A DNA stretch of 64,000 nucleotides from the NCBI RefSeq assembly GCF_023008585.1, contig NZ_CP095393.1, positions 40,650 through 104,649 of the forward strand, written 5' to 3'. The stretch comes from Natribaculum breve (lineage in GTDB: Archaea > Halobacteriota > Halobacteria > Halobacteriales > Natrialbaceae). A program made the position numbers and the translations under genes. A model generated the notes under the pieces. It saw only the letters and a program-made list of their open reading frames with translations, was not told the origin of the DNA and made no database searches. Below, piece after piece: positions 1 to 8,578 of the stretch (position 1 is the stretch's first letter; every line of letters begins with the position of its first letter).

Positions 1-2
1 AC

Positions 3-230
3 CCTATCTGTGTCGACTGTGCCATCCAGGCGGAGCCGGATCCCAACGAGACAAATCACTACGCCTGTGACAGTTGCGGACTCATCGTCGACGCGCTCGC
101 GGCGCTCACGCGGTTCCGCGTCGAACTCGGCCATCTTGAGGGCTCGCTACAGCTGTGTGCGAGGTGTAGCCCCGGAGGCCCGGCGACATACTGGACACGC
201 GACCTCGAGAACCATATCGTATCTGACTGA
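3..230 (+). CDS. C-terminal part of a zinc-finger protein (5' end outside window)
   Basis: The frame is open from the left edge and ends at TGA 228-230, giving 75 residues without a start codon. Three CxxC knuckles are visible: ICVDC near residue 3, ACDSC near residue 21 and LCARC near residue 51. The protein is therefore probably a small zinc-binding protein of the kind common on haloarchaeal plasmids; the family is tentative. It is read in the same direction as the toxin-antitoxin pair that follows. The other two forward frames are shorter or lack any cysteine pattern, so I chose this one. The function is unknown. Confidence 0.6.
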   Translation, partial: PICVDCAIQAEPDPNETNHYACDSCGLIVDALAALTRFRVELGHLEGSLQLCARCSPGGPATYWTRDLENHIVSD

Positions 231-265
231 CGATCGGCCGACCGGTCGTCGACGTGAGGGGAGCG

Positions 266-320
266 TGGCTCACATTGTACACACGGCAAATGCTAAGTAG
301 ACTGGCTCACAATGTACACA
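266..320 (+). promoter_or_regulatory. Direct-repeat operator of the first RHH/PIN pair
   Basis: The 18-mer TGGCTCACATTGTACACA (266-283) recurs as TGGCTCACAATGTACACA (303-320) with one mismatch, 37 bp apart start to start. The second copy ends two bases before the antitoxin ATG at 323. Each copy carries the small palindrome TGTACA. RHH antitoxins usually autorepress by binding repeated sites over their own promoter, so these are the likely operators. This is an inference from position and repetition. Confidence 0.6.
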
Positions 321-322
321 TA

Positions 323-625
323 ATGAGTAGCGACAAAAAGCGCGTTCAGTTCCGGGCGCCCCACCGACTTATCGACCGGACCGACGCCCTCGCAGACGTC
401 CTCGGGGAAGACCGGACGGATGTCCTCGTAACTGCGCTGCGAGAGTACCTCCAAGAGGCGGCCCATGACGACGCGCTCACGCAGGAAATCGCAGCTTCCT
501 ACTACGACGACGAGATCTCCTTCGAGCAACTCAAAGCACTCGTCGGTGCCGAAGAGGCAGCGAACCTCCGAGTGTTGAAACAGCAGCTGGACGAGGACTT
601 CATCGACGAGGTTGCTGACGCATAA
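323..625 (+). CDS. RHH-type antitoxin-like protein (first pair)
   Basis: A 100-residue acidic protein. Its N-terminal half (residues 5-45) has the beta strand KRVQFRAP followed by two helices, the ribbon-helix-helix layout of CopG/VapB-type antitoxins. The C-terminal half is an acidic helical tail that would hold the toxin. I chose ATG 323 because it directly follows the repeated operator; an upstream in-frame ATG at 254 would run through that operator. Its stop (623-625) abuts the start of the PIN gene at 626. A related protein lies at 32476-32778, where the tail pattern (YYDDEISFEQLKALVG here, YLEDEIGFDVLKTFIG there) is conserved. Confidence 0.75.
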   Translation: MSSDKKRVQFRAPHRLIDRTDALADVLGEDRTDVLVTALREYLQEAAHDDALTQEIAASYYDDEISFEQLKALVGAEEAANLRVLKQQLDEDFIDEVADA

Positions 626-1138
626 ATGTCGACACTCGTCGCTGACGCCTCTGCTCTCGTGAGTCTCGGGGTCGTTGCTGACGACGACCCCGATCCACTC
701 GAGCTCTGTCTGTCCTGCTACGAGGTTATCGTCCCAACAGTGGTCATCGAGGAACTCCGAGAGATCGCCTCGTATGATGACGTACACGGTCGGGCTGCAA
801 CGACCGTCCTCGACCGAACTAAGACGCTCGAGGTACGATCGGTCGATCTCGACGCCGAATTTCCGCTTGATGACGGCGAAAACGCTGCTGTCACCCTCGC
901 GAATGACCTCGACGCCACACTATTGCTCTGTGATGAGTTCAATCAACTTGGCCTGGTCCACGCCTCGCTCGCCGATACCCGGCTCGTCACGACGCCAACG
1001 CTGCTCTCAGTACTCGTTCGCACCGAACAGCTGTCAGCTGCCGATGCTCGTGCTATTCTCGACAAGATCAGCGATGCCCGCAGCTGGGACGCAAACAGCT
1101 ACGTGCAACGTGCCCGGTCACTGCTCGAGGAGCCCTGA
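626..1138 (+). CDS. PIN-domain toxin-like protein (first pair)
   Basis: A 170-residue protein that begins LVADASALVSL, matching the first acidic motif of PIN-domain ribonucleases. Further acidic residues follow in DDGENAAVTLAND (near residue 83) and LLLCDEFN (near residue 101), consistent with a Mg-dependent nuclease site. It starts on the base after the RHH stop, as in VapBC-type type II toxin-antitoxin operons. Family knowledge predicts toxic RNA cleavage held in check by the upstream protein. It shares length and layout, including the ending YxxRARSLLEE/YRRARQLLDE, with the protein at 32785-33276. It is longer than most VapC proteins and belongs to the DUF3368-like branch, in my judgement. 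Confidence 0.75.
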   Translation: MSTLVADASALVSLGVVADDDPDPLELCLSCYEVIVPTVVIEELREIASYDDVHGRAATTVLDRTKTLEVRSVDLDAEFPLDDGENAAVTLANDLDATLLLCDEFNQLGLVHASLADTRLVTTPTLLSVLVRTEQLSAADARAILDKISDARSWDANSYVQRARSLLEEP

Positions 1139-1323
1139 CACCGACGCTGTCGCCCATTGGTTCTCAGTCACTGTCCTGCATACCCGTCCGTACCTGGCCC
1201 CCCTGTTCGGTGCAGACCGTGTGCAAGTCTGTCTCGTCGTTCTCACATCTTCAACATACGAGAAATTTCTGAGGTGTCACTTGTTCTCGGAACCTTCATC
1301 AGTCGATATACTCACATTCAGAT

Positions 1324-1617
1324 ATGTACGATCTCACTGCATTCCAACGTGACATCTTGTACGTGATTGCTGGCCAGACCGATCCACATGGGCTCGCGAT
1401 CAAAGACGAACTTGAGGAGTACTACGAGAACGAGGTCCACCATGGACGACTGTATCCGAATCTCGATGAGGTCGTCGACAAAGGGCTTGTCGAGAAAGGC
1501 GAGGCCGACAAACGAACGAACTACTACACGATCACAGAGCGTGGTCAACGCGAACTTGAGGACCGTCGCAAGTGGGAAGACCAGTACGTCGATGAGCTAC
1601 TCTCGAATTCGGAGTGA
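1324..1617 (+). CDS. PadR-family winged-helix regulator
   Basis: A 97-residue protein with the PadR signature: FQRDILYVIAG at the N-terminus, a recognition region HGRLYPNLDEVVDKGLVEKG (residues 40-59) and the wing RTNYYTITERGQREL. It should be a small dimeric DNA-binding repressor or activator. No ligand domain is present. A close paralogue lies 189 bp downstream at 1806-2078 in the same orientation, so the two probably arose by duplication. The target is unknown. The upstream gap contains an AT-rich stretch suited to a TATA promoter just before the ATG. Confidence 0.85.
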   Translation: MYDLTAFQRDILYVIAGQTDPHGLAIKDELEEYYENEVHHGRLYPNLDEVVDKGLVEKGEADKRTNYYTITERGQRELEDRRKWEDQYVDELLSNSE

Positions 1618-1805
1618 GACGATCACGACCGCTGAGCGTGCATACTGATCGGATCCCTCGAGTGTCGTTCCATTACGATCACAGTCTCAGGATGTCGTGA
1701 GCGGAAAGAGAGTTGGCTAGTAATATAAAGAATAGACTAGTTGGATTAGCTTACATCTACGTACGTGTGGAATAACAAATATCACCTCGCCTGAATTGCT
1801 GGGCC

Positions 1806-2078
1806 ATGGACGACCTTACAGGATTCCAACGAGACCTGCTGTACGTGATCGCAGGCGCTGACCAGCCATCTGGACAGGACGTCAAAGACGAGATCGAGCA
1901 GTACTACAGTTCAGAGATCAATCATGGTCGGCTGTATCCCAATCTCGATACGGTTGTGAATAAGGACCTTGTCGAGAAAGGACAACTCGATAGGCGCACA
2001 AACTATTACTCGATTACAGACGAGGGAGAGCAAGCAATCAAGAACCGCCATGAGTGGGTATTACAGTACATCGACTAA
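1806..2078 (+). CDS. PadR-family winged-helix regulator (paralogue)
   Basis: A 90-residue paralogue of the protein at 1324-1617. It keeps FQRDLLYVIAGADQPSG, NHGRLYPNLDTVV and RTNYYSITDEGEQA almost position for position but lacks the last few C-terminal residues. It is therefore a compact PadR winged helix expected to bind DNA as a dimer. It is transcribed alone, with a strongly AT-rich leader at about 1720-1800. Whether the two PadR proteins share operators or form heterodimers cannot be told from sequence. Confidence 0.85.
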   Translation: MDDLTGFQRDLLYVIAGADQPSGQDVKDEIEQYYSSEINHGRLYPNLDTVVNKDLVEKGQLDRRTNYYSITDEGEQAIKNRHEWVLQYID

Positions 2079-2235
2079 TCGAGATCCGAAGCGATCTAGA
2101 TTCTTGCTTTGCTCCCCGAATCGGTAAGTACAGGTAAAGTAGATAACGGAGCGACGAGCAATCTATCAGAGATATTTCAGAAACTGCATACTGAATACAG
2201 AGAATCCATGAAAACCCCTCACCTACGCCAAATGT

Positions 2236-2970
2236 CTAGTCTCCGAATCTCGATTTCACATAAGTGAAAACTAGAAAGACTGTGGCGAGGATCACGCCAG
2301 GTACCCCTATAAGAAATGGAGTGAACTCAAAATTCAGTAGCATCGAGATGTACGGCCACAAGATGAGAACCAATCCCAGTGCTGTGAAACTCAGTACAGC
2401 GCGAGGATGGGACTCACTTCGAGTGTATGTCATCCACAGGAGAAGGAGGCTATAAATGGTAAAGACAAGTAGCGTCAGGGCAGCTCCAAAAGCTAGTCCC
2501 ATTGCACTACTATAGAATTTCGTCTGCTGTGCAGTGTAATACTCTCCGTTATATTCTAAGGTACTGACCCGAACGGTTTCGTGTGAAATATGCTCTGGTG
2601 ACCCAGGGAATTCTGGTGCCTCTGCATACGTATCGCAAACTAACATGTAATCCGCACAGACTTGGATAGTCTGTGTCTGCCAGCCACTCGGTCCCCGTTC
2701 AGATGCCCCTCGTGGTTGCTTGAGTAAGTCATGAAACATTTGTTGTGCTTCAGGAGATAACTCATCTACAGAAGTAGCGGTATCGGGGTTAGTTGACATT
2801 CCCTCATATGCGTCTGGTGTCGTCCCGTATGCGTCTGTAGATTCGTGTGCGATTCTATACTCCCTCTCTTGGGGCTCGTAAGGTTGATGCGTTGCGCTAG
2901 AGCCTAATAGACTTACAGGCAGAAGGAATGCGACAAGAACACCGACAATTACGAGAGTCCGGTACTTCAC
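2236..2970 (-). CDS. Secreted-loop membrane protein, unknown function
   Basis: A 244-residue protein with a hydrophobic N-terminal segment (residues 5-23) that looks like a signal anchor. A polar, probably extracellular domain follows to about residue 155, containing two nearby cysteines in QVCADYMLVCDTY. Three hydrophobic helices end the protein (roughly 158-180, 192-212 and 217-237). The layout suggests a membrane protein with a soluble external domain. I do not recognise the family with certainty. It is convergent with the PadR gene at 1806-2078 and separated by about 160 bp. Its codon use is more AT-rich than that of its neighbours. Confidence 0.7.
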   Translation of the reverse strand: MKYRTLVIVGVLVAFLLPVSLLGSSATHQPYEPQEREYRIAHESTDAYGTTPDAYEGMSTNPDTATSVDELSPEAQQMFHDLLKQPRGASERGPSGWQTQTIQVCADYMLVCDTYAEAPEFPGSPEHISHETVRVSTLEYNGEYYTAQQTKFYSSAMGLAFGAALTLLVFTIYSLLLLWMTYTRSESHPRAVLSFTALGLVLILWPYISMLLNFEFTPFLIGVPGVILATVFLVFTYVKSRFGD

Positions 2971-3862
2971 TACAGTAGAATGATACGTGTTTTATAAGTG
3001 CTTTCTGGTATTTTAATTTCCTGCATTCGACACCGCTCTGCTAATATCACCGATAGCTGATGGAGCACCAGCGTTAGATTCGCAGCTGTAGTGTGCGGAT
3101 GGGTCACTGAAACAACTGTGATGAAGTACCTTTCAGAGAGTAGCTTTCTATCACCACTTTCGATAATAGGGTGAAAGCCCCTGGCACGCTCGAGTCCCGC
3201 GCCTGGCGAGACGCACGCGTCTCGCCGCCCTTCGCTCGTTTCACTCGCGAAGACCTCGCTGCGCTCCTTGCAAGCTTGCGGTGCTTGCGTCGGCGGGGTT
3301 CCTCGAGCACGCCAGCCCCTTTCAGCCCCACCCACGTGGACTGATCGGGATGCTGTTGCGTTGGTTGCCCGCTCTTGGTATTCGGCCCGCCCCGCTCGTC
3401 GCGTGCCGCCCTCCGCGTCGCTCGCGACCGACCATTCCGGGCTGCGGTTCGCTCCTGGCGTCGCTCACCGTTCCGGGCTAAAGTGAATCTGGTCTCGACG
3501 CCAGCATTAAGCGCGTTTTCGGTTGCGCCCCTCGCGGCCTTTCGCGTTCCAGCGCTTGGTGCCGCCTGCGCTGTCGCGCGCCACATCGCGGCGCGCGTTC
3601 TCGACGACAGTCGCGCTGGACACAGACCCGCAGTCCGGGCCGGACACGAGAAACGGCTTAAAGCTGGCCGCTCGCTTCGGGCGGATCGCCGCGCGGTGCT
3701 GGTTGGGACACCGCATTCAGGCGCGCTCTCGCTCGCGCCCAGATGGCGCTCGCGAAGGCGCGAGCGCGAGCGCGCAGATGGTTCTGTCGGTCGGTATCGT
3801 CGGAAAACCGCGATGTAGGGATCGCGGTGGCAGGCGCGTGAACGCCTTCAGAGTATACTGCA
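2971..3862. other. Long GC-rich non-coding stretch before the OB-fold gene
   Basis: About 890 bases without a credible gene. From 3178 on the sequence is extremely GC-rich and full of short palindromic strings built from CGCTCGC/GCGAGCG, for example around 3725-3775. Several frames stay open only because stop codons are rare in such DNA, and their translations are arginine/serine-rich with no domain. The last 25 bases turn AT-rich (GTATACTGCA) just before the ATG at 3863 and could hold its TATA element. I see no RNA gene with confidence. Confidence 0.5.
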
Positions 3863-4759
3863 ATGTATAGTAACAACTCGAGTAGCAAGGTCGTTACGGT
3901 CGATGAACAGGCACTCAAACAGGCGGACGAGCAGGCGGTCGATGAAGACGGCTTCCCGGTCGTCGACGAGACGCCGGAATTCGAGGCAACGGTCGAGCAA
4001 GCGGTCCAAGCAAAGGTGGATGCGAACCACCCAGACGGCATCGTCGATACAAGCGACGAGCGGATTTACGGAGCTACCCTCGAGCAGGAAGAGCGCATTC
4101 GAGCACGAGAGGATGAACTCGAGCGCATCAGTGCTCAGGCCGGGCTGGGACCCCAGGAAGGTCGTGCAAAGCGGACACGAACGATCGTTGCGAACCAGAA
4201 CAAAGCGCGGCGTGTGGAATTCCAGAAACGGGCGGCGAGCGTGGACCCAATGGCAGACCCGGAACGAGCAGATCCCCGGACAGAACTCACCCAGGAGCAG
4301 TTGGCGGCCGTGAACAAGCAGTCGATGCGACTCGCGAAGGAGTTGAATGGCTGGTCTCGAGCGGCGATCAGCCGGCGGTTGAGTGAAGCCGTCGTCGGTG
4401 GCCAAGACCTGACGAGTGCAGTCGTCAACGTGTTTGAGGAACTGCAGACGGCGCCCGGACACGTCATCCCCATTGGAAAACTCGAGGAAGTCTCTCGAAA
4501 AGAGGTGAGCATCGAAGGGCGTGTTGAAACCCTGTGGGATCCCTCGCACCCGAGTATCGCACAGGTCGGGCTCATCGCAGACGACAGTGGACAGACGCGT
4601 GTGACCATCTGGAAGTCCTCAGACGCGCCGTGGATTGAGGAAGGTGAGCAGGTGCGCATTCACAAGGCTGCCCGGAACTGGCACGAAGGACGTGTCTCAC
4701 TGGCCGTGACCGGGTGGACGACGATTCACTTCCCCGAACGCGGCCGCTGGTGGGAATAG
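3863..4759 (+). CDS. RPA-like OB-fold single-stranded DNA-binding protein
   Basis: A 298-residue acidic protein. The C-terminal 100 residues form an OB-fold: VSIEGRVETLWDP, VGLIADDSGQTRVTIWKSSD, EGEQVRIHKAARNWHEGRVSL. This matches archaeal RPA/replication factor A-type ssDNA-binding proteins. The N-terminal 200 residues are charged and helical with no recognised domain. A plausible role is protection of ssDNA during replication or repair of the replicon. It stands alone, preceded by a long GC-rich leader, and its stop is followed by CCCCTTTTT, a plausible archaeal terminator. Confidence 0.8.
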   Translation: MYSNNSSSKVVTVDEQALKQADEQAVDEDGFPVVDETPEFEATVEQAVQAKVDANHPDGIVDTSDERIYGATLEQEERIRAREDELERISAQAGLGPQEGRAKRTRTIVANQNKARRVEFQKRAASVDPMADPERADPRTELTQEQLAAVNKQSMRLAKELNGWSRAAISRRLSEAVVGGQDLTSAVVNVFEELQTAPGHVIPIGKLEEVSRKEVSIEGRVETLWDPSHPSIAQVGLIADDSGQTRVTIWKSSDAPWIEEGEQVRIHKAARNWHEGRVSLAVTGWTTIHFPERGRWWE

Positions 4760-5091
4760 CCAGGCCTGAGCCCCTTTTTGCTGGTGTGAACGCAGTCACC
4801 GCCACCTCCCACCACCTCCACGGTCCGGGCTGCTCACGGCTGGTGGCCGTTGCGCTGCCGGGCTTTCGCCAGAGTATGAGTTTATTCCATGGCGTTGCCG
4901 ACACCTAGTAGTTAGTAATATAGTTTCTTTATCCAGAGTCGGATGCGGAAATGGTACATCTCGATTCGATAACTGTGCGTGCGTACGGACCGCACCTTGC
5001 TTACTCACTCAGTTAATCAAAACAGCAACCGCTCGTGAAAATGTTCTATAGTTAATGGGATTGACGACGAATACATATCGAGGGGACCAGG
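4760..5091. other. Intergenic region with a T-run terminator
   Basis: No gene is seen in these 330 bases. A run GAGCCCCTTTTT at about 4768-4779 directly follows the OB-fold gene and fits a T-rich archaeal terminator. The right part is AT-rich and should hold the promoter of the winged-helix gene at 5092. Confidence 0.4.
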
Positions 5092-5460
5092 ATGATCGAT
5101 AATGATAAATCGTTTGACGCTTTGGCTGACAGCCGCCGACGCCAGTTGTTAGTCGAGTTAGTAACCCACAACCCGCACCACGTTCCGGAGCTCTCTGGAA
5201 AGTCACAGGAGATCGCTAACGCTGACGAAAATCTCTTCCAACAACACCTGTCCAGCTCCCGAACAGTTCCAGGAGTGGACGAGGAACTCCTTCGGTTGCA
5301 CCACGTTCATCTTCCCAAATTGGCCGACTACGGTTTCATCGAGTGGGACCGAGACGCCCACGTCGTAACGAAAGGTCCACGGTTCGACGAGATGAGGCCC
5401 TTGCTCGAACTGTTGATCGACCAGCAAAAGGAAGAGACCGTTGTACTCCTTCGTGAGTGA
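5092..5460 (+). CDS. DUF7344-type winged-helix regulator
   Basis: A 122-residue protein that starts with a short helix and SRRRQLLVELV, followed by a long variable middle. It then has LLRLHHVHLPKLADYGFIEW, the recognition helix and wing typical of the large haloarchaeal DUF7344 group, and ends HVVTKGPRFDEMRPLLELL. It is predicted to be a small DNA-binding protein. A second, frameshifted member lies at 16236-16827. It is a single gene with its own AT-rich upstream region. The regulon is unknown. Confidence 0.8.
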   Translation: MIDNDKSFDALADSRRRQLLVELVTHNPHHVPELSGKSQEIANADENLFQQHLSSSRTVPGVDEELLRLHHVHLPKLADYGFIEWDRDAHVVTKGPRFDEMRPLLELLIDQQKEETVVLLRE

Positions 5461-5617
5461 GAGGGGACGGCGTTCACTGTTTCACCTGTACTTACCGCGA
5501 GTTTCGCAAGGAGTCCTGAATAAAGGAACCATGCTACGGTCTACTTCGAGATAGGTTTCTCTGCCCCACGAGCAGGTGAGAGGCAATCGGAGTTACTCAT
5601 TGCCCCTCGTGAACACC

Positions 5618-5803
5618 ATGATCTTCAGAGAAATCTACCAGACAACGTTCGACGAAGACATCCAGCCCGACTCAAGAACCAGTCCGTGTCCCAAGTGCAA
5701 TGGCCAAGTCACCACCAACACAGTCGAAACTCGTTGTGAAGACTGTGGACACCTCATCAAGGCACAACACCATCAGACGCAGAAAAGAGTCAATCATGCG
5801 TAG
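5618..5803 (+). CDS. Small TFB-like zinc-ribbon protein
   Basis: A 61-residue protein with CPKC near residue 24 and CEDC near residue 40, forming one zinc ribbon similar to the N-terminal ribbon of transcription factor TFB. The rest of TFB is absent. I chose ATG 5618 because the preceding part of the frame has no similarity to the duplicate copy. A diverged copy of this gene, including the next roughly 80 bases, lies at 18575-18745 but has lost its start. Such proteins may be transcription adaptors; no direct evidence is visible. Confidence 0.65.
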   Translation: MIFREIYQTTFDEDIQPDSRTSPCPKCNGQVTTNTVETRCEDCGHLIKAQHHQTQKRVNHA

Positions 5804-5909
5804 ATAGGACGTTATTAGGTGAAAACCAACGTATGTTGGAACAACATATTCACTGGAGTAACAACCTGATTTCGGATAATGCCAGATCCCGTCGACGTCC
5901 GAGCGGCGG

Positions 5910-6248
5910 ATGCCGGAAGAGACCCGCCCGTGGCGGAGTAAGTTGTATCGGACCAGAGGAGAGACCTTCGAGCGAACGTTCGAAGAGACAGGGATTTATG
6001 ATTACACCTGTGCCGTCGTTGAACATGGCCATGGGCCAGACCGTGGACACGGTCCCTATGGCCATCATCGAACACACGAAGCGACGGGCATGGTTGGCCG
6101 CGTGATCGTCAGTTGGCTAGAACTCGATTCCGACGCTCAGCCTGCACTCCAGTCACCCGCAGATGGACCCCCCGACGCCGCAAAACGTGAACTTGAGGAG
6201 TTCAACGAACGAACCAGGGCGGCACTAGATTATCCCGACGAACATTGA
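5910..6248 (+). pseudogene. C-terminal fragment of a halocyanin-like copper protein
   Basis: The frame reads WRSKLYRTRGETFERTFEE, then YDYTC, and later HEATGMVGRVIVSW, which is the end of a plastocyanin/halocyanin (type 1 copper) domain with its Cys, His and Met ligands. The N-terminal strands and first His ligand are missing, and no signal peptide precedes the fragment. Between Cys and the distal His there is an extra stretch rich in His and Gly (about 20 residues, 6006-6075), where the family normally has only a few residues. The joint with upstream DNA lies near 5885, exactly where similarity to the 18.8-kb copy ends. It is probably a remnant; a metal-binding micro-protein is a less likely alternative. 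Confidence 0.6.
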
Positions 6249-6465
6249 ATGCGTTGATCTCAGCCAATCCAGAGACGATCTCAGATATCACTCGCTCTCT
6301 GGTGGTTCTGGGCGATCTGGGCCTACGTGACTACGTGCGGCGTATCTGGTCCTGAAGTGCCACGGATGTGTCCCCGCTGATCGAGTCTCCTCAACCGATT
6401 TGATCAAAAGTTTGTAACTTGAGGGACAAGAGGTTCTGTGGACATCAAACGTGGTCGAATGAGCC

Positions 6466-6667
6466 ATGGGTAAAATCTCGAAGCGGTGCAAAAACCAGTG
6501 GATGCGATGGACAGAATCGCTTCTTTGGCTCAATCTCGTGAGATATGCTGATTCCGAGCAGTTCGTCGGCGAACGCCGACGAACTGCTCGAGCGGTCAGC
6601 CAAAACAGCCCTCACATTGGAGGTGTCAGTTGACGCTACCAGAGGCGAACTCCAGACGACTTTGTGA
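6466..6667 (+). pseudogene. Frameshifted remnant of a transposase-like N-terminus
   Basis: ATG 6466 opens a frame reading MGKISKRC, then LLWLNLVRYADSEQFVGER. At about 6576 good coding sense moves to the next frame (DELLERSAKTALTLEV, then TRGELQTTL) and ends at TGA 6665-6667. The shift falls inside a perfect hairpin (6556-6589). The sequence looks like the first 60-70 codons of a longer, broken gene. I suspect a haloarchaeal transposase N-terminus but cannot prove it. The surrounding bases 6249-6465 show nothing. Confidence 0.35.
6556..6589. repeat. Perfect 16-bp-stem hairpin
   Basis: The 34 bases form a perfect inverted repeat with a two-base loop: GAGCAGTTCGTCGGCG, AA, CGCCGACGAACTGCTC. The structure lies within a broken coding remnant rather than after a gene, so a terminator role is not obvious. 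It may have formed by local inverted duplication, which would also explain the frame change there. Confidence 0.7.
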
Positions 6668-6716
6668 CGGGACGCATTATTTAGGGAGTGAAAATGGATG
6701 ACGGAGACGGTTGCAA

Positions 6717-7754
6717 TTAGTCGGCGATCGGTTGCGCGTTCTCCCGGGCGAATAGGTCGAGTATGATTTTCGCGCCCCCAAGGACTACGGGGCCGATGAA
6801 CAGGCCAATCGCTCCAAACACGACGAGTCCCCCGAAAATGCCTACCACGATGGTTGCCGCATTGATCGCCCCGCTCCGCCCGATGATTACTGGCCGAAGG
6901 TAGATGTCGGAGACGCTAATTATCGAACCATACACCAGTATCGCGCTCGCTGCCACGGGCCGTCCGACCAGAAGAAGATAGACCGAAACTGGCACCCAGA
7001 CACCGAACGCGCCGATGAGCGGGAGCAGTGTGAGGACGAAGGTCGCGACGGTCAGGAAGACGACCCCGGACATACCAACGAGTGCTAGTCCGATTCCCAA
7101 CAGCACGGCTTGGATGCCCGCGACAGCGACGTTACCCACGACGGAGGCCCACATGAGGTGGTCGAGCTCTACGAACAGTTCTCGCTGTACACGATCGTCG
7201 ACGGGGACGACCGATTCCAGCCACGCGACGAACCGGTCGCCGTCGCGTAACAGTGCAAAGAGGACGAAACCTGTCACGGTGAGCCCAATCAGCACACCCG
7301 GGAGGCCGCCGATGACGGAGAGTGTGCCAGTAGCGAGTCGCTGCGCGGTCTGCGTGATTGGCTCCTGATAGGTCGCGTACAACAGGTCGAGGTCGACGAC
7401 GAATCCGATGGTTTCGAATCGGTCCTCGATACGGCCCGGTCTGAACGCTCCCTCCTGGATTGCGGTGAGGAGAGCCAGGCCCTGCTGAAAAGCGATAGCG
7501 AGGACGTATACGACCGGAATGAAAAATACGACTATCGACATCGCGATGGTGGCGACCGCTGCCGTCGCCGAGCTCAGCCATTGCTCGAGTCTCCGTTGTA
7601 CGGGTGTGAGAACGTATGCGAGCACGATCGCGAGCAAGACGTATTGCAAGTATGTGAAGACGAGCAGTACGGCGAGCGCCGTGCTTACCACTGCGAAGAT
7701 CGTTAGTGCATTCCTGTGCGAAGACTGCTGTGGCGGCTCGCTCTTCTTAGCCAT
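6717..7754 (-). CDS. AI-2E family (PerM-like) transporter
   Basis: A 345-residue polytopic membrane protein. It has two early helices (residues 16-48), one at about 62-90, then a long soluble segment with DDRVQRELFVELDHLMW. A C-terminal bundle follows from about residue 205, containing LTLLPLIGAFGVWVPVSVYLLLVG and VYGSIISVSDIYLRPVIIG. This is the AI-2E/YdiK/PerM topology. Members export small molecules or autoinducer-like compounds, or act as antiporters; the substrate here is unknown. The gene is intact. A separate, broken AI-2E gene tail lies at 8579-8948 on the other strand and is not the missing part of this one. Confidence 0.9.
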   Translation of the reverse strand: MAKKSEPPQQSSHRNALTIFAVVSTALAVLLVFTYLQYVLLAIVLAYVLTPVQRRLEQWLSSATAAVATIAMSIVVFFIPVVYVLAIAFQQGLALLTAIQEGAFRPGRIEDRFETIGFVVDLDLLYATYQEPITQTAQRLATGTLSVIGGLPGVLIGLTVTGFVLFALLRDGDRFVAWLESVVPVDDRVQRELFVELDHLMWASVVGNVAVAGIQAVLLGIGLALVGMSGVVFLTVATFVLTLLPLIGAFGVWVPVSVYLLLVGRPVAASAILVYGSIISVSDIYLRPVIIGRSGAINAATIVVGIFGGLVVFGAIGLFIGPVVLGGAKIILDLFARENAQPIAD

Positions 7755-7954
7755 ATACTCCTTTAGACGGAAATCCTTATCATTTCGGTGCCCGTACCCC
7801 CGCGATTCTTCACGTAAGGGGGTAGGCCGATTTCTCGATGACGGGTCTGAGATTTCCGGATGGACATGCCCAGATTTGAAATACTGGGCTGTGTTGAAAT
7901 CCTCAAGCGATGATAGGTTTCAGCGACCGTGCTGTATACAGTAGACTGACTGAA

Positions 7955-7970
7955 GAGGGTGTCATAGAAC
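7955..7970 (+). repeat. Left terminal inverted repeat of an IS5-like element
   Basis: GAGGGTGTCATAGAAC lies 38 bp upstream of the transposase start at 8009, the expected place for the left end. The identical 16-mer occurs at 18540-18555, and 15 of 16 bases occur inverted at 34417-34432. No matching right end is found near 8.6 kb because the element is broken there. Confidence 0.6.
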
Positions 7971-8008
7971 GAGTGGCACACCAAAGAGCAGGGTGAACGC
8001 TGTGGTGG

Positions 8009-8578
8009 ATGAGCCCAGCGACCCTGCAAGAGCATTCTTCGGTAGAGACGTTCTTCAATGTCGTGGAGACAGAGACGCTAGCGTTGTTTGAGCACCTCTC
8101 ATTCGAGTTTCTCGAAGAGTTCGATGTGTTCGCCCCGTCTCCGCCGGGGCGAACACGAGATCACGAGCCACCAGAGCTGATGTGTGGCTTCCTCCATTGC
8201 TACTACAAAGACATCTACGGCATCCGTCCCGTTGAACGAGAGCTTCAGAATACAGTTGTCTGGCTCAGTTGTGGCTTCGATCGACCGCCGTCGAGAGACG
8301 CGGTCGATCGCTTTCTCACCGATCTCGAACACGTCGTTGACCAAATCTTTGACCACCTCGTCGAGCAGGCCGCCCGCCGCGGCCTGCTCGACTTGACCTA
8401 CTGCATCGATTCGACTGACGTGAGAACGATGCCAGCCGATCAAGATGCGTCGAAATGCTACGATCTAACCGCCGAAGAATACTACTACGGCTACGGCTGT
8501 ACGATCGTCTCGACCGGACAAAAGATCCCTATCGCCGCGGAATTCACCGAGAGCAAACAAGCACCAGAAGAGACGGCC
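8009..8578 (+). pseudogene. Truncated IS5/IS4-type DDE transposase
   Basis: About 190 codons of a transposase: an N-terminal helical region (FFNVVETETLALFEHLSFEF), FLHCYYKDIYGIRPVERELQ, and then LLDLTYCIDSTDVRTMP, which carries the first catalytic Asp of a DDE_Tnp_1 domain. KYYDL-like YEYYYGYGCTIVS follows, and similarity stops at APEETA near 8578. The last third, with the remaining acidic residues, is missing. The frame runs straight into permease sequence, so the protein cannot be active. A 16-base terminal repeat lies just upstream at 7955-7970. Confidence 0.8.

Noticed and set aside
3375..3818. Several open frames on both strands in the GC-rich stretch 3.1-3.9 kb
   Set aside because: They overlap in many frames, are Arg/Ser/Ala-rich and have no domain; GC-rich DNA has few stops.
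7790..7954. A possible second IS end around CTGTGTTGAAATCC near 7891
   Set aside because: No matching inverted end or duplication could be found.
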